64,000 nucleotides of DNA, from positions 1-64,000 of the forward strand of contig CAJJBZ010000014.1 of NCBI GenBank assembly GCA_905182535.1. The letters are read 5' to 3'. A program made the position numbers and the translations under genes. The stretch comes from an uncultured Planktomarina sp. (GTDB lineage Bacteria > Pseudomonadota > Alphaproteobacteria > Rhodobacterales > Rhodobacteraceae). The notes beneath the pieces are model-generated. The model ran no database searches, was not told where the DNA came from, and saw nothing but the letters and a program-made list of their open reading frames with translations. Below, in pieces: positions 46,417 through 55,966 of the stretch. The number at the start of each line of letters is the position of its first letter. The stretch's first letter is position 1.

Positions 46417-47082
46417 ATGGCAAATGATAATGATGTTTATCTCGAACTTGAAAAAAGACTGACTACAAATGAGTTTCTACACGGCACTAAATTGCGCGCT
46501 GAAATTTTGCGGGTAGAGTTTGGATGCTCCGCAAGTACTGTCAGAGAAGTTTTGTTTAGGCTGGCTACCCAAGGACTGGTCGATTTCAAGGAACAACGGG
46601 GCTTTCGGGTTCCAGATTTGTCACCTAAAAAATTAATAGAACTTACCCACCTGCGTGTCATGCTGGAGGAGGAAGGCGCTATTCTTTCTATACGCCAAGG
46701 CGGGGTTGCTTGGGAAGCGCGGCTGACAGCAGCGCACCATAAATTAAGCCATATAGAAAAACGCATACACGCCCTGGATGACCCAACGCCTCTAATTGAT
46801 ATTTGGTTTAGCTCTGAAAAAGAATTTCACCAAACACTCATCTCGGCATGTGGATCCACGACTTTGAAACAAATGCATAGTTTGATTTATGCCCAGTTCA
46901 GGCAGCAGTTAATGGAGGCAGACAGAAGATTTGACTTCATATCAGGTAATATCAAACATCATTATGACATTCTGGAGGCTGCGCTGTCCGCTGACGAAAA
47001 CCTGACACGTAAACGAATACGTGACCATCTGGCGCGCCATTTAACAGGAGAGACAATTGCCTCTCAAAAACCATCAACTTGA
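46417..47082 (+). CDS. GntR family transcriptional regulator (FCD domain)
   Basis: A 221-residue FadR-subfamily regulator. The start is ATG 46417, eight bases after AGGA; an upstream ATG at 46390 lacks a binding site. The winged helix-turn-helix occupies roughly residues 10-70 (CSASTVREVLFRLATQGLVDFKEQRGFRVP), and the C-terminal FCD effector domain includes EKEFHQTLISACGS and KHHYDILEAALSADE. The FCD pocket usually binds a small carboxylate. Divergent from dctP, it most likely controls the TRAP operon and itself. Confidence 0.9.
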   Translation: MANDNDVYLELEKRLTTNEFLHGTKLRAEILRVEFGCSASTVREVLFRLATQGLVDFKEQRGFRVPDLSPKKLIELTHLRVMLEEEGAILSIRQGGVAWEARLTAAHHKLSHIEKRIHALDDPTPLIDIWFSSEKEFHQTLISACGSTTLKQMHSLIYAQFRQQLMEADRRFDFISGNIKHHYDILEAALSADENLTRKRIRDHLARHLTGETIASQKPST

Positions 47083-47108
47083 CCATCAACGGCAGAAAGT
47101 AACGCAAG

Positions 47109-48032
47109 ATGACTAATCTTTTACAAATAGGTGGAATAACTGCTGACATGCGAGAACGGCTCGAAACAGTTTTTAAAATCCATCAGTTGGATGATTTTGA
47201 TCCTGATATCATTACGCATGTCGTAACAAACGGCCACGACGGCGTTCACCCTGACTTGATGGCCTCCTTAGAAAACCTGAAAGTGATCAGCGGCTATGGT
47301 GTTGGATACGAGGCAATAGATGTGGCAGAGGCTGTGAAACGCAAAATTATAGTGACCCACACCCCAAACGTTTTAAACGAAGAGGTCGCAACCACCGCCC
47401 TGTTGCTAATGCTATCATGCTACCGCGAAGTCTTACGGGACGATGCATACGTGCGTTCAGGCGAATGGGCGGTAAGGGGGAATGCGCCCCTCACTCGGTC
47501 ATTGGACAACCAAACCGTGGGTATTTTGGGCCTAGGGCGAATTGGCCAGGCTATTGCGCACAAATTGGTACCCTGGAACGCCAAGATCGTCTATCATTCG
47601 CGCAACAAGAAAGATGTAGAGTATATATACTATGATAACCTGACCAAAATGGCCAAAGATTGTGATGTTTTAATCTGTATCATACCTGGTGGTCCCTCCA
47701 CACATAAGATTGTAGATGCTGAGGTTATAGAGGCGCTGGGCCCCAAGGGAACATTAATTAATGTAAGCCGTGGGTCCGTAGTGGACGAGCACGCCTTAAT
47801 AAAAGCGCTTCAAAGTGGTAAGTTGGGGTGGGCTGGACTAGATGTATTTGATGCTGAGCCAATCGTACCACAGGCTCTGCGTGAACTCACAAATACTGTT
47901 CTTCTGCCCCATGTCGGCAGCGGTACCACTGAAACACGAGCTGCTATGGGGGCCCTTACCGTCAACAACTTATTGCGTCACCACAAAGACGGCACGGTTA
48001 TATCAGCAGTCCCAGAATGCGCGGGGCTATAA
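47109..48032 (+). CDS. D-isomer-specific 2-hydroxyacid dehydrogenase
   Basis: A 307-residue NAD(P)-dependent dehydrogenase resembling glyoxylate/hydroxypyruvate reductases. It has ISGYGVGYEAIDV, the cofactor motif GILGLGRIGQAIA, catalytic Arg in NVSRGSVVDE, Glu in DVFDAEP and His in LPHVGSGT. It follows the regulator gene by 27 bases in the same direction and may be co-transcribed. The substrate is inferred to be a short 2-keto acid from sugar-acid breakdown. Confidence 0.9.
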   Translation: MTNLLQIGGITADMRERLETVFKIHQLDDFDPDIITHVVTNGHDGVHPDLMASLENLKVISGYGVGYEAIDVAEAVKRKIIVTHTPNVLNEEVATTALLLMLSCYREVLRDDAYVRSGEWAVRGNAPLTRSLDNQTVGILGLGRIGQAIAHKLVPWNAKIVYHSRNKKDVEYIYYDNLTKMAKDCDVLICIIPGGPSTHKIVDAEVIEALGPKGTLINVSRGSVVDEHALIKALQSGKLGWAGLDVFDAEPIVPQALRELTNTVLLPHVGSGTTETRAAMGALTVNNLLRHHKDGTVISAVPECAGL

Positions 48033-48092
48033 AAAAGAAAATTATCAAAGATTGAGTTTATCATCGTCGTTTTCGACTGCAGTGCAGCGCCT

Positions 48093-48680
48093 TCAGCCAA
48101 AGAGAGCCCTGAACCTTTCCATACAAAGCCGAAAGTCTCCTTTAAAGCTTTCATTGCCTGAGAGGTAAACACTTTCAAATGATATGACACCATCGTGGGA
48201 ATCTGCTCGAAGGGCATCTGCAATTGGCTGAAAAAGATCAGCCAATTGCCCCTCACCCATTCTGCAAACCTCCAGCATAGCCTATGTTGTATCAACTTTT
48301 ACGTCCTTAATATGAATATGGGCAAGGTATCCACCTTTCAGCTCATCATAGCCATCAGGGTAAACCGACTCATGACACTAACAATTATTACAAGTGTCCC
48401 CGTTGCCAGTTGTCACAACCAGACCTACGCCTTCAGGTTTTACTAGTCCTACGGCCGGAGTAATCACTGGGGCAATTGAGCCCCAAACGCCATTTACCAC
48501 ATTCCACTTCTCAGCGTCGTTCTTACCCCAAAGTATCTGCTCTTTTCTTTGAGTAAGCATACGCACAAGCAGCGAACCGATAACATGGGCCACCTCAATC
48601 ACACGCTTAAGAGAATCCACAACGACAATGGCACGACCAAGGTCTCAGCTGATCCCATCGCAAGTTACACCTAACTTCAT
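48093..48680 (-). pseudogene. Sugar phosphate isomerase/epimerase (AP endonuclease-2-like TIM barrel), internally deleted
   Basis: Starts at ATG 48680, overlapping the upstream dehydrogenase as ATGA, with the family N-terminus KLGVTCDGIS followed at once by a stop. It then resumes as SLKRVIEVAHVIGSLLVRML, RKEQILWGKNDAEKWNV and VTTGNGDTCNN, then after another break HIHIKDVKVDTT and LEVCRMGEGQLADLF, ending DGVISFESVYLSGNESF. Two internal stretches normally between these blocks are missing and there are stops between them, so this is a real deletion pseudogene. It belonged to the operon of the following hydroxyacid dehydrogenase. Confidence 0.8.
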
Positions 48681-49579
48681 TTTGACCCCTTCCGATGAAG
48701 CTCAGCGCCAACAATGTCCTCAATCACCCGTGTGCAAACCCAATTATCGCCATCGGGGTATTTAGTGCGCCCTGCATGGAAAATCTGCATAGCGGAGCCT
48801 GCAGTATGGAGCGGCACGCCAAGCTCTTCACCCAAAGCCATGGAAATAGTTAAGTCTTTGTGCATCGTGTTAATATGGCTGCCAGTACCCTCGAATTTGC
48901 GGTCAATTATTTTTTCAAGTGCATTATTAACGATGCCACAGCCAGCAGAAGAAGTAGAGAACACATCAAGCAACACCTGCCCCGAAATCCCCGCCTTTGC
49001 GGCTAAAGCCGCCGCCTCAAACGTTGCAGAAAATTGCGAGCCTATCAGAGATTGCAAACAAGCTTTTACTGTTTGCCCATCACCAGGCTTTGTTCCAACT
49101 CGGTGAATATTAGCTGAAACGGCCTCTAAATATTTTAAGAACACATCAAGCGTTGCATTGGGTGCTGCAGCCATCAACGTCAGGGTGCCAGCCTGTGCAC
49201 CTGGAAAGCCGCCAGACACAGGCGTATCAATTAAATGGACCCCAGAGCCTGCCATACTTTGGCCAATTTCGCGTGCCTCATTTGGCTTGATGGTTGCAGA
49301 TAATATGATGGCACTGCCCTTTGCCATTGTTGTCAAAAGACCATCGGGGCCAAAGATGACATCTTTAACCTCATCACCCTTCATCACCATTATGAAAACG
49401 GCCCGCGCATCTCTGCCAACATCAGCAGGATTACTACACAGCTGACCGCCTAGGATTTCAAACGCAGACTGCCGGTTTGGTAGCAAATCCGCTCCCTTTA
49501 CTAAAAAACCACTTTTGATAAGATTTTTGGCAAGGCCACTGCCCATATCGCCAAGGCCCACTACACCTAAAGTTTCCAT
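48677..49579 (-). CDS. Beta-hydroxyacid dehydrogenase (3-hydroxyisobutyrate/L-threonate dehydrogenase-like)
   Basis: A 300-residue NAD(P)-dependent enzyme: GVVGLGDMGSGLAKNL at the N-terminus, the substrate motif DTPVSGGFPGAQAGTL, and catalytic Lys in DGQTVKACLQS. It resembles LtnD-type L-threonate or related C4 sugar-acid dehydrogenases, usually found with a sugar isomerase such as the pseudogene directly downstream. The partner's loss may leave it without its pathway. Confidence 0.88.
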   Translation of the reverse strand: METLGVVGLGDMGSGLAKNLIKSGFLVKGADLLPNRQSAFEILGGQLCSNPADVGRDARAVFIMVMKGDEVKDVIFGPDGLLTTMAKGSAIILSATIKPNEAREIGQSMAGSGVHLIDTPVSGGFPGAQAGTLTLMAAAPNATLDVFLKYLEAVSANIHRVGTKPGDGQTVKACLQSLIGSQFSATFEAAALAAKAGISGQVLLDVFSTSSAGCGIVNNALEKIIDRKFEGTGSHINTMHKDLTISMALGEELGVPLHTAGSAMQIFHAGRTKYPDGDNWVCTRVIEDIVGAELHRKGSK

Positions 49580-49809
49580 ACAATTCTCCCGTTATTTGCG
49601 CAGCGGTGCATTGCTAGAGCCGTGCGTTCAAAAAAAGATGCCCCGAAGCACCAGATTTTACGGGGATTTCACACGTCTACTACCACGCTGGGCGGGTCCG
49701 GAAGACACCCCGCTGCCCAGTTAAGTATTAGCGACTAAATCAATTTTTAAAACTTTTGCAAGTACTACCGTAAGGTTTTTGTACAGCCGACGGCGGCACA
49801 AAAAAGTAA

Positions 49810-50577
49810 TCAAAGCGAAGCCGTTATGCCGCCATCAACATAAAGCGTATGGCCATTCACAAATGTAGATGCAGCCGAAGACAAAAACACAGCAGCGCCC
49901 ACCAACTCCTGAACTTCGCCCCAACGCCCTGCAGGTGTGCGTTTTGCTAACCATGCGCTGAATTCATCATCCGCAACCAACGCAGCATTAAGAGGTGTAT
50001 CAAAATAACCTGGTGCAATAGCATTACATCTAATGTTTCTTGAGCCTAGCTCAGCGGCAACAGATTTGGTAAAACCTCCAACGGCCCCTTTAGTCGCAGT
50101 ATAAGGCGCAATGCCCGGACGCGCTAATGCAGTCTGAACGGATGCGATATTAATTATCTTACCCTGTTTGCGGTCTATCATATGGCGGGCAACTGCTTGA
50201 CCAACGTGAAAAACAGAAGCTACATTGGTTTGCAATAAGCGCTCGAATGCGTCAGCTGGGAAGTTGTGCAGTTCGGACCGGTGCTGCATTCCAGCATTGT
50301 TGATTAAAATATCTATAGAGCCAACTTTTGCCTCAAAACCATCAACCGCTGCGCGCACAGCCTTGTGGTCAGTTACATCAAAAGTCAGATGATGAACTTT
50401 TGCTCCATCACCCTGCAAAATTTCAGCTGCAGTATTTAGCTTGGATTGGTCACGCCCATTTAGTACGATTTCAGCACCAGCACCAGCAAGACCACGGGCA
50501 AGGGCGAAACCAATCCCTTGGCTGGAGCCTGTGATAAGTGCTCGTTTCCCAGTCAGGTCAAACATTTCAAGTGTCAT
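49810..50577 (-). CDS. SDR family oxidoreductase, gluconate 5-dehydrogenase-like
   Basis: A 255-residue classical SDR. The cofactor motif TGSSQGIG, NNAG, catalytic Ser in NIASVQ and Y-x-x-x-K in YTATKG are all present, ending with the C-terminal HTLYVDGG. The start is ATG 50577, seven bases after AAGGA. It is most like gluconate 5-dehydrogenases (IdnO/Gno) that reduce 5-keto-D-gluconate. It is divergent from the idonate dehydrogenase gene across a 70-base gap, fitting an L-idonate pathway. Confidence 0.87.
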   Translation of the reverse strand: MTLEMFDLTGKRALITGSSQGIGFALARGLAGAGAEIVLNGRDQSKLNTAAEILQGDGAKVHHLTFDVTDHKAVRAAVDGFEAKVGSIDILINNAGMQHRSELHNFPADAFERLLQTNVASVFHVGQAVARHMIDRKQGKIINIASVQTALARPGIAPYTATKGAVGGFTKSVAAELGSRNIRCNAIAPGYFDTPLNAALVADDEFSAWLAKRTPAGRWGEVQELVGAAVFLSSAASTFVNGHTLYVDGGITASL

Positions 50578-50647
50578 TGCAAAATCCTTTAGTGGCTTCA
50601 TCTAACAGCCTGTACTATACGTGAAATAATCAGATGGAGAAACACTA

Positions 50648-51688
50648 ATGTTGCGCGCGAACCAATCAATTGTCATTCATGCAGCACGCGATCTGCGCCT
50701 GGAGCAGCGAGAGATTACTGATCCAGGCAAAGGTGAGGTTTTGGTGAATGTGCAGGCAGGTGGCATTTGTGGTTCAGACCTACATTATTACCAAAATGGC
50801 GGATTTGGCCCGATCCAATTGCGTGAGCCGATGGTATTAGGACATGAAGTATCAGGAACTGTAGCGGCATTGGGAACTGATGTTGACAGCTTACATATTG
50901 GACAGTTGGTCGCAATCTCCCCGTCACGGCCCTGTCACACTTGTCACTACTGTCTCGTTGGACAAGAGAACCATTGCCTGAATATGCGATTTTATGGGAG
51001 TGCAATGCCGTTCCCCCATATCCAGGGCGCGTTTCAACAACAGCTTATCGCTGAGGCGGGTCAATGCATTCCAGCCGATGGGCTAACAGCCGGACAGGCC
51101 GCAATGGCCGAGCCTTTGGCAGTCTGTTTGCATGCAATTGAGCAGGCAGGGCATTTAGAAGGTAAGACAGTTTTGATTACTGGTTGTGGACCCATCGGAT
51201 GCCTCGGTGTGCTTGCGGCTCGGCAGGCCGGCGCAGAGCGCATCATTGCAACAGACTTGTCGGATTATACTCTCAATATGGCCCAGATTTGTGGCGCAGA
51301 TATAGCCCTCAACACAAAGACAACTCCAAATGCACTCAACCCTTTTCAAGCAGAAAAAGGCCAAATTGATATTCACTTAGAATGTTCCGGAGCAGCACCT
51401 GCTCTGTCGGCAGGTGTCGCCTGCCTGCGTCCAGGCGGAATATTAGTCCAGCTTGGGCTGGGTGGCGACATGACTGTTCCTATGCAGGCCATCACCGCCA
51501 AAGAAATTACGTTACGCGGCTCATTCCGCTTTCACTCCGAATTTGCAACTGCCGTTGGCTTAATGCAATCTGGATCAATTGCAGTTGACCAATTGATCAC
51601 CCACAGCTTTAAGATTTCTGAAGTCGTCACAGCCTTCGACACAGCTGCTGACAGAAGTCAGGCTATGAAAGTACAACTAACTTTTTAG
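50648..51688 (+). CDS. idnD: L-idonate 5-dehydrogenase (zinc alcohol dehydrogenase family)
   Basis: A 346-residue medium-chain dehydrogenase. The catalytic zinc ligands are in GGICGSDLHYY and LGHEVSG, the structural-zinc Cys cluster is C-x2-C-x2-C-x7-C (CHTCHYCLVGQENHC), and the cofactor loop is GCGPIGCLG. The YYQNGGFGPIQLREPMVLGHE stretch is characteristic of idonate dehydrogenases. It would oxidise L-idonate to 5-ketogluconate, which the adjacent SDR would reduce to gluconate. Confidence 0.88.
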   Translation: MLRANQSIVIHAARDLRLEQREITDPGKGEVLVNVQAGGICGSDLHYYQNGGFGPIQLREPMVLGHEVSGTVAALGTDVDSLHIGQLVAISPSRPCHTCHYCLVGQENHCLNMRFYGSAMPFPHIQGAFQQQLIAEAGQCIPADGLTAGQAAMAEPLAVCLHAIEQAGHLEGKTVLITGCGPIGCLGVLAARQAGAERIIATDLSDYTLNMAQICGADIALNTKTTPNALNPFQAEKGQIDIHLECSGAAPALSAGVACLRPGGILVQLGLGGDMTVPMQAITAKEITLRGSFRFHSEFATAVGLMQSGSIAVDQLITHSFKISEVVTAFDTAADRSQAMKVQLTF

Positions 51689-52094
51689 ATAGTTGATGGG
51701 GTGATGGGTATTATAATAATGGGCTAGTGGGCAGACGAATAAGGGCCGCAAACCCCCTAAAATCAGGGGTTAAATCGCAAGTAGCGCCCAGATATACTCT
51801 CAGGCGCCTTGCTGCAGTCCTTGGCATTTCTCCTAAATACGAAAAATGCTCAACCAATTAACCGATAAATCCCAAAATCAAGACACACAATTGTTTGTTT
51901 TAGGGTCCAGATTTATACGGTCACCATCGCCCCCAGCATAACTAAAAAGCTAACTTTTTCACTTAGGCTTCTAAATCTAAAAATATATATAATTATCTTA
52001 GACAAAATTGTACTTTATGCTCACGCGATAGGTTCCATCCTCTCACTAACCCTAAGTTACTAATGTTGTCAGCAGGCGTTCAAATACACTTAGA
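51689..52094. other. Intergenic region with one short hairpin
   Basis: No gene was recognised between the convergent idnD and dppC-like genes. AACCCC (51751-51756) and GGGGTT (51766-51771) could form a small hairpin ending idnD transcription. The remainder is AT-rich. Confidence 0.4.
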
Positions 52095-53081
52095 TTAACG
52101 CCCGCGAATGCGTGGATCGAGCGCGTCACGCAGACCATCACCTAGGTAGTTGACACCAAGTACTGTCAGTGAGATCGCGATACCGGGTAGTAAAACACGT
52201 TCTGGGTACTGCTCCATTCGCGGTACGGCATCTGCTAGCATTTTGCCCCATGTGGGGAAATCTGATGGGAAGCCAACGCCAAGAAATGACAGCGCGCTTT
52301 CGGTGATGATGGCGACTGCCAATCCCAGTGTCGCGGAGACCATTATAGGTGATACCACGTTTGGCAGCAGGTGGCGACGAATGATTGCACCGGAACTTGT
52401 GCCGATAGAGCGGGCAGCAAGGATAAATTCGCGTTCTTTCAAAGCTAGAATTTCACCGCGCACGATCCTAGCTGTTTGCATCCAGCTTGTTAGTCCCACG
52501 ACCACAACTATTAGAATGAACATGCCACCCTCTGGCCCAAAATTAGCGCGCAGTGGTTGGCGGAAAAGGGTGACTGCCACGAGCAGCAAGGGTAGGATTG
52601 GTAGCGAAAGAAATAAGTCTGTCATACGCATCAGAACACCATCAAGCCGCTTAAAATAACCTGAGGCTACACCTATTCCAGTACCTATGATTAGTGAGAG
52701 CAACATAGCCGCCCAGCCCACGGCCATTGACGCGCGGCCCCCTGCAATCATGTTAGAAAGGATATCACGGCCTAAGTTGTCAGTACCGAAAGGGCGATGC
52801 CAAAGTACTTTTGCAGAACTATCCCAAATTGCTGTGAAAATTGGGCGCACATCCTTGTTTCGAATATCAAGTTTTTGCGGGTCAACGTTCCATATGTATG
52901 GTCCAAGCAGGACTGCAAGTGTGATAAACATCAGAAAGCCGCCACCAAAGACGGCGCCTTTGTGTTTCTTAAACTGATCCCATACGTCAAGCCATTGGTT
53001 GCGCGGCGCTTTAGGTGGCTCTTCGTCTTGCAGAGCCCCGTATGGTTTGATTTCGCCTGCCTCAACTAATCTATCAGTCAT
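52095..53081 (-). CDS. Peptide-type ABC transporter permease (DppC)
   Basis: A 328-residue DppC/OppC-family subunit. It has an N-terminal OppC leader segment (WDQFKKHKGAVFGGGFLMF), the block HPFGTDNLGRDILS (here RPFGTDNLGRD), and the EAA coupling loop REFILAARSIGTSSGAIIRRHLLPN. About six spans are predicted. ATG 53081 overlaps the DppB stop by eight bases. It is the last gene of a binding protein-DppB-DppC operon. Confidence 0.91.
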   Translation of the reverse strand: MTDRLVEAGEIKPYGALQDEEPPKAPRNQWLDVWDQFKKHKGAVFGGGFLMFITLAVLLGPYIWNVDPQKLDIRNKDVRPIFTAIWDSSAKVLWHRPFGTDNLGRDILSNMIAGGRASMAVGWAAMLLSLIIGTGIGVASGYFKRLDGVLMRMTDLFLSLPILPLLLVAVTLFRQPLRANFGPEGGMFILIVVVVGLTSWMQTARIVRGEILALKEREFILAARSIGTSSGAIIRRHLLPNVVSPIMVSATLGLAVAIITESALSFLGVGFPSDFPTWGKMLADAVPRMEQYPERVLLPGIAISLTVLGVNYLGDGLRDALDPRIRGR

Positions 53082-54136
53082 AGCGAATCCTTGGGTCGAG
53101 CACGCCGTAAAGTACGTCTGCAATCAAGTTAAACGACACAATCATAATAGCGAAAATAAATGTGATCGTCATTACCATGGGAATGTCGTTTGCAAAGAGC
53201 GCTGTGATCAAAAGTTGGCCGATCCCGTTTACGCCAAACACGTTCTCTGTGATGATTGCCCCACCAAAAATAGAGGGGACGCCAAGTGCAATTACGGTAA
53301 TCACTGGGATCATTGAGTTTCTTAGAACGTGGATCATAACGACGACACCCTCTTTCAGGCCTTTGGCCCGTGCAGTTCGCACGTAATCCTGATTTAAATT
53401 ATCGAGGACGGATGCCCGCATGTAGCGGCTAATCTGCGCAGTTGTCTGAAGGGCCAAAACCATCACTGGCAGGATCATTTGTGATAGCTGATATTTGAAG
53501 CTGGCCCAATCTTTTACGACATGAGTGGTGTCATAAATTGATTGTGACATTTTTGACGGAGAAAATTACAATCAGAAGGGGCCCCGTGAAAAATGGTGGG
53601 ATTGAGAAGCCAACCATTGTGATAAATGTACCAGTTTGGTCAAAAATTGAGTAGTGTCGATAGGCTGAGTAGATGCCAATGGGTAGTGCTATCAGGATCC
53701 CAACGATGTAAGCGAGGCCAACGACCCATAAGGTTTGTGGGATGCGTTGAATAACGATATCCATGATAGGACTACGGGTCTGCCAGCTGATATTGCGCTG
53801 TTGTGGTACTAGTTTTTCCAGCTCGGCGTCGTAGACCATACTAAGTTCGGTGTCCGGTAGCCAGCCAAACAGGAGGCTGTTGCGTGTCATCCAATCAATT
53901 AGGAACTGTGGTTCCACGATGAAGAATTGGTTGAGCCATTTGAGGTATTGGATGTGTACCGGTGCGCCAAGGCCAAGGGCTTCGCGCATCTTTTGCTTCA
54001 CTTCTGGCGGTACTGTCAGTGGCACTTGGGCCATTGGGTCGCCAGGGGCAAGCTGTAACAGTCCGAAGATTACGATACTGATGAACAAAAGCGTCGGGAT
54101 CGAGAATAACAATCGACGAATTGTGAAGGTCAACAT
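53074..54136 (-). pseudogene. Peptide-type ABC transporter permease (DppB), one frameshift
   Basis: The 5' frame (from ATG 54136) encodes the typical TIRRLLFSIPTLLFISIVIF start, APGDP, and spans down to TGPLLIVIFSVK. The 3' frame continues from MSQSIYDTTHVV through SRYMRASVLDNLNQDYVRTARAKGL-type coupling loop to the end at 53074. Removing one A from the five-A run (complement of 53550-53554) yields an unbroken protein of about 353 residues. As both halves are strongly conserved, the gene is either very recently broken or misread. Confidence 0.88.
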
Positions 54137-54173
54137 CTGCGGCGCCTTTGTGCGTCAGTATTTAAATTTGAGG

Positions 54174-54201
54174 GGTAAGGAGCGCTGAAGCGCACCTTAC
54201 C
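54174..54201 (-). terminator. Hairpin between the binding-protein and permease genes
   Basis: GGTAAGG-a-GCGC pairs with GCGC-a-CCTTACC around a four-base loop, an 11-bp stem with one A-A mismatch, in the 111-base gap downstream of the binding-protein gene. Like the hairpins after sitA and dctP, it probably limits transcription into the membrane subunit genes. Confidence 0.55.
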
Positions 54202-54247
54202 TAATTTTTAAGAGGCTGGATGTACATTTTGTACACCCCCACCAATA

Positions 54248-55966
54248 TTAGTTGCCGATGCGGTACCAGTCAGCAGCGTTCCACAGTTCGGAGTCGAACA
54301 CGTTGAGAACGACGCCGCCCAAGCTGTTTGCGTGTGCGGATACACGGCCACGGTCAACCAGAGGAACGATTGTGAAGCTGTCTTTTGTCAGCATATCGTT
54401 CATCTTTTTACCCAACTCACCCCGTCTAGCAAGATCACCTGTGCGGGCCAACTCGTCGATCATCGCGTCATATGCGGGATCACAGAAACGGTTGATGTTT
54501 TCACCCTGCCACTGACTGCTAGGTTTAGGCTCGCCGCCACAACGGTATGCCGCGAGGTAAGCTTGTGGATCCGTACCGTCGAAAACGTTAGCGTACATTT
54601 CTACGTCTGCATAGAATTTTTGGAACGTGTCAGGAGAACCTGGATCACCACCAAAGAATACTGATGCATCTAGATTGCGCAATTCCGTTTCAACTCCAAT
54701 TTGGTTCCATGAGTCCTTGATCAGAGCCTGAAAGTCCTGACGCACAGCGTTGGTCGATGTTTGGTATAAGATCGATATACGCACGCCGTCTTTGGCGCGG
54801 ATGCCGTCGGAACCTTTAACCCAACCGGCTGCTTCCAACTTGGCGTTTGCGCCAGCGATGTCTTGTGTCAGGCAACCTGTGTTGTCAGATGCATAAAGTG
54901 CTGGAGCTGGAACCAAGTTACACGTTGGCCGCCCTGCGTCGCCGTAACCTACGTCAACAAGTTCTTGGCGGTTGATTGCCATGGAAAGTGCTTCGCGTAC
55001 GTTTATATCCGACAAAAATGGGTGAGGTTCTGCAACCGTTGCACGTGTTTCTGGTGGAAGATTAGGTGAAGGGTTCGTGAGGTTCATTTCAAGACGCTCA
55101 ACCAAAGCGCCAAATGCGGAGATTGGCTGACCTTTGCCACCTTGGGCCATCTTCGATATGACGTCTGGTGCTAATTGTAGGTTCCAAGCGTAGTCAAATT
55201 CGCCTGTTTCCATGACTGCACGACCGGAGGCTTCAGCAGACCCACCGCCCTTGAATGTCAGCGATGCAAACGCAGGTTTGCCCGCTGTGCGATAGTTTTC
55301 GTTGGCAACCATTTGTATCACATCGTTTGGCTTAAAGTTTGTAACAACAAATGGGCCTGTACCGATTGGGCCAAAGTTGGCCTCAGTGCACTCAGGTGCG
55401 CGCGCACCCAAGCAATCAGCAAACTGTGTCGCTTGAATGATTGGCGATTGGCCACCCATGAAAGGGCCGTACGGGTTTGGTTTCGGCTGATTAAACGTTA
55501 TTTTTGTTGTCATAGCGTCAATTGCTTCAACTTTTTCAACGCCATCATATTTTGACAACTGTGCACAACCACCTTCTGGGTGCATGCAGTACTTGGCTGT
55601 AAACACGAGGTCAGCTGAAGTCACATCAGAACCATCAGACCATTTGAGGCCTTCTTTGAGCTTCCACGTAATAGATGTCAAATCTTCGGAAACACCACCG
55701 TTCCCGACTGTTGGGATCTCTGCTGCCAAGTAGGCAACGAGGTCACCATTTTGGTCGTAGCGACCCATGGGTTCTATTACTAGGGAAGATGATTCGATGT
55801 CTTTGGTGCCGCCAGAAAGATACGGATTTAAGATTGATGGGGCCTGCCAGTAAATAATTTTGACTTCACCGTCACGAGCGCGTGCGCCTTCATGACCATC
55901 TGCCATCGCTGTGGATGTTACTGCAGTTGTCGCAATAGCCCCAAGCAAAAGGGTTTTTAACAGCAT
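54248..55966 (-). CDS. Peptide/opine-type ABC transporter substrate-binding protein
   Basis: A 572-residue family-5 extracellular solute-binding protein (DppA/OppA fold). ATG 55966 follows AAGGAGAAAAAC, an ideal ribosome binding site. The signal peptide ends at STAMA-DG. Core blocks are LTSITWKLKEGLKWSDGSDVTSADL and YWQAPSILNPYLSGGTKD. Four Cys pairs in the C-terminal lobe are more than usual. Ligand unknown; the adjacent deacylases suggest N-acyl amino acids or related amides rather than plain peptides. Confidence 0.92.
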   Translation of the reverse strand: MLLKTLLLGAIATTAVTSTAMADGHEGARARDGEVKIIYWQAPSILNPYLSGGTKDIESSSLVIEPMGRYDQNGDLVAYLAAEIPTVGNGGVSEDLTSITWKLKEGLKWSDGSDVTSADLVFTAKYCMHPEGGCAQLSKYDGVEKVEAIDAMTTKITFNQPKPNPYGPFMGGQSPIIQATQFADCLGARAPECTEANFGPIGTGPFVVTNFKPNDVIQMVANENYRTAGKPAFASLTFKGGGSAEASGRAVMETGEFDYAWNLQLAPDVISKMAQGGKGQPISAFGALVERLEMNLTNPSPNLPPETRATVAEPHPFLSDINVREALSMAINRQELVDVGYGDAGRPTCNLVPAPALYASDNTGCLTQDIAGANAKLEAAGWVKGSDGIRAKDGVRISILYQTSTNAVRQDFQALIKDSWNQIGVETELRNLDASVFFGGDPGSPDTFQKFYADVEMYANVFDGTDPQAYLAAYRCGGEPKPSSQWQGENINRFCDPAYDAMIDELARTGDLARRGELGKKMNDMLTKDSFTIVPLVDRGRVSAHANSLGGVVLNVFDSELWNAADWYRIGN

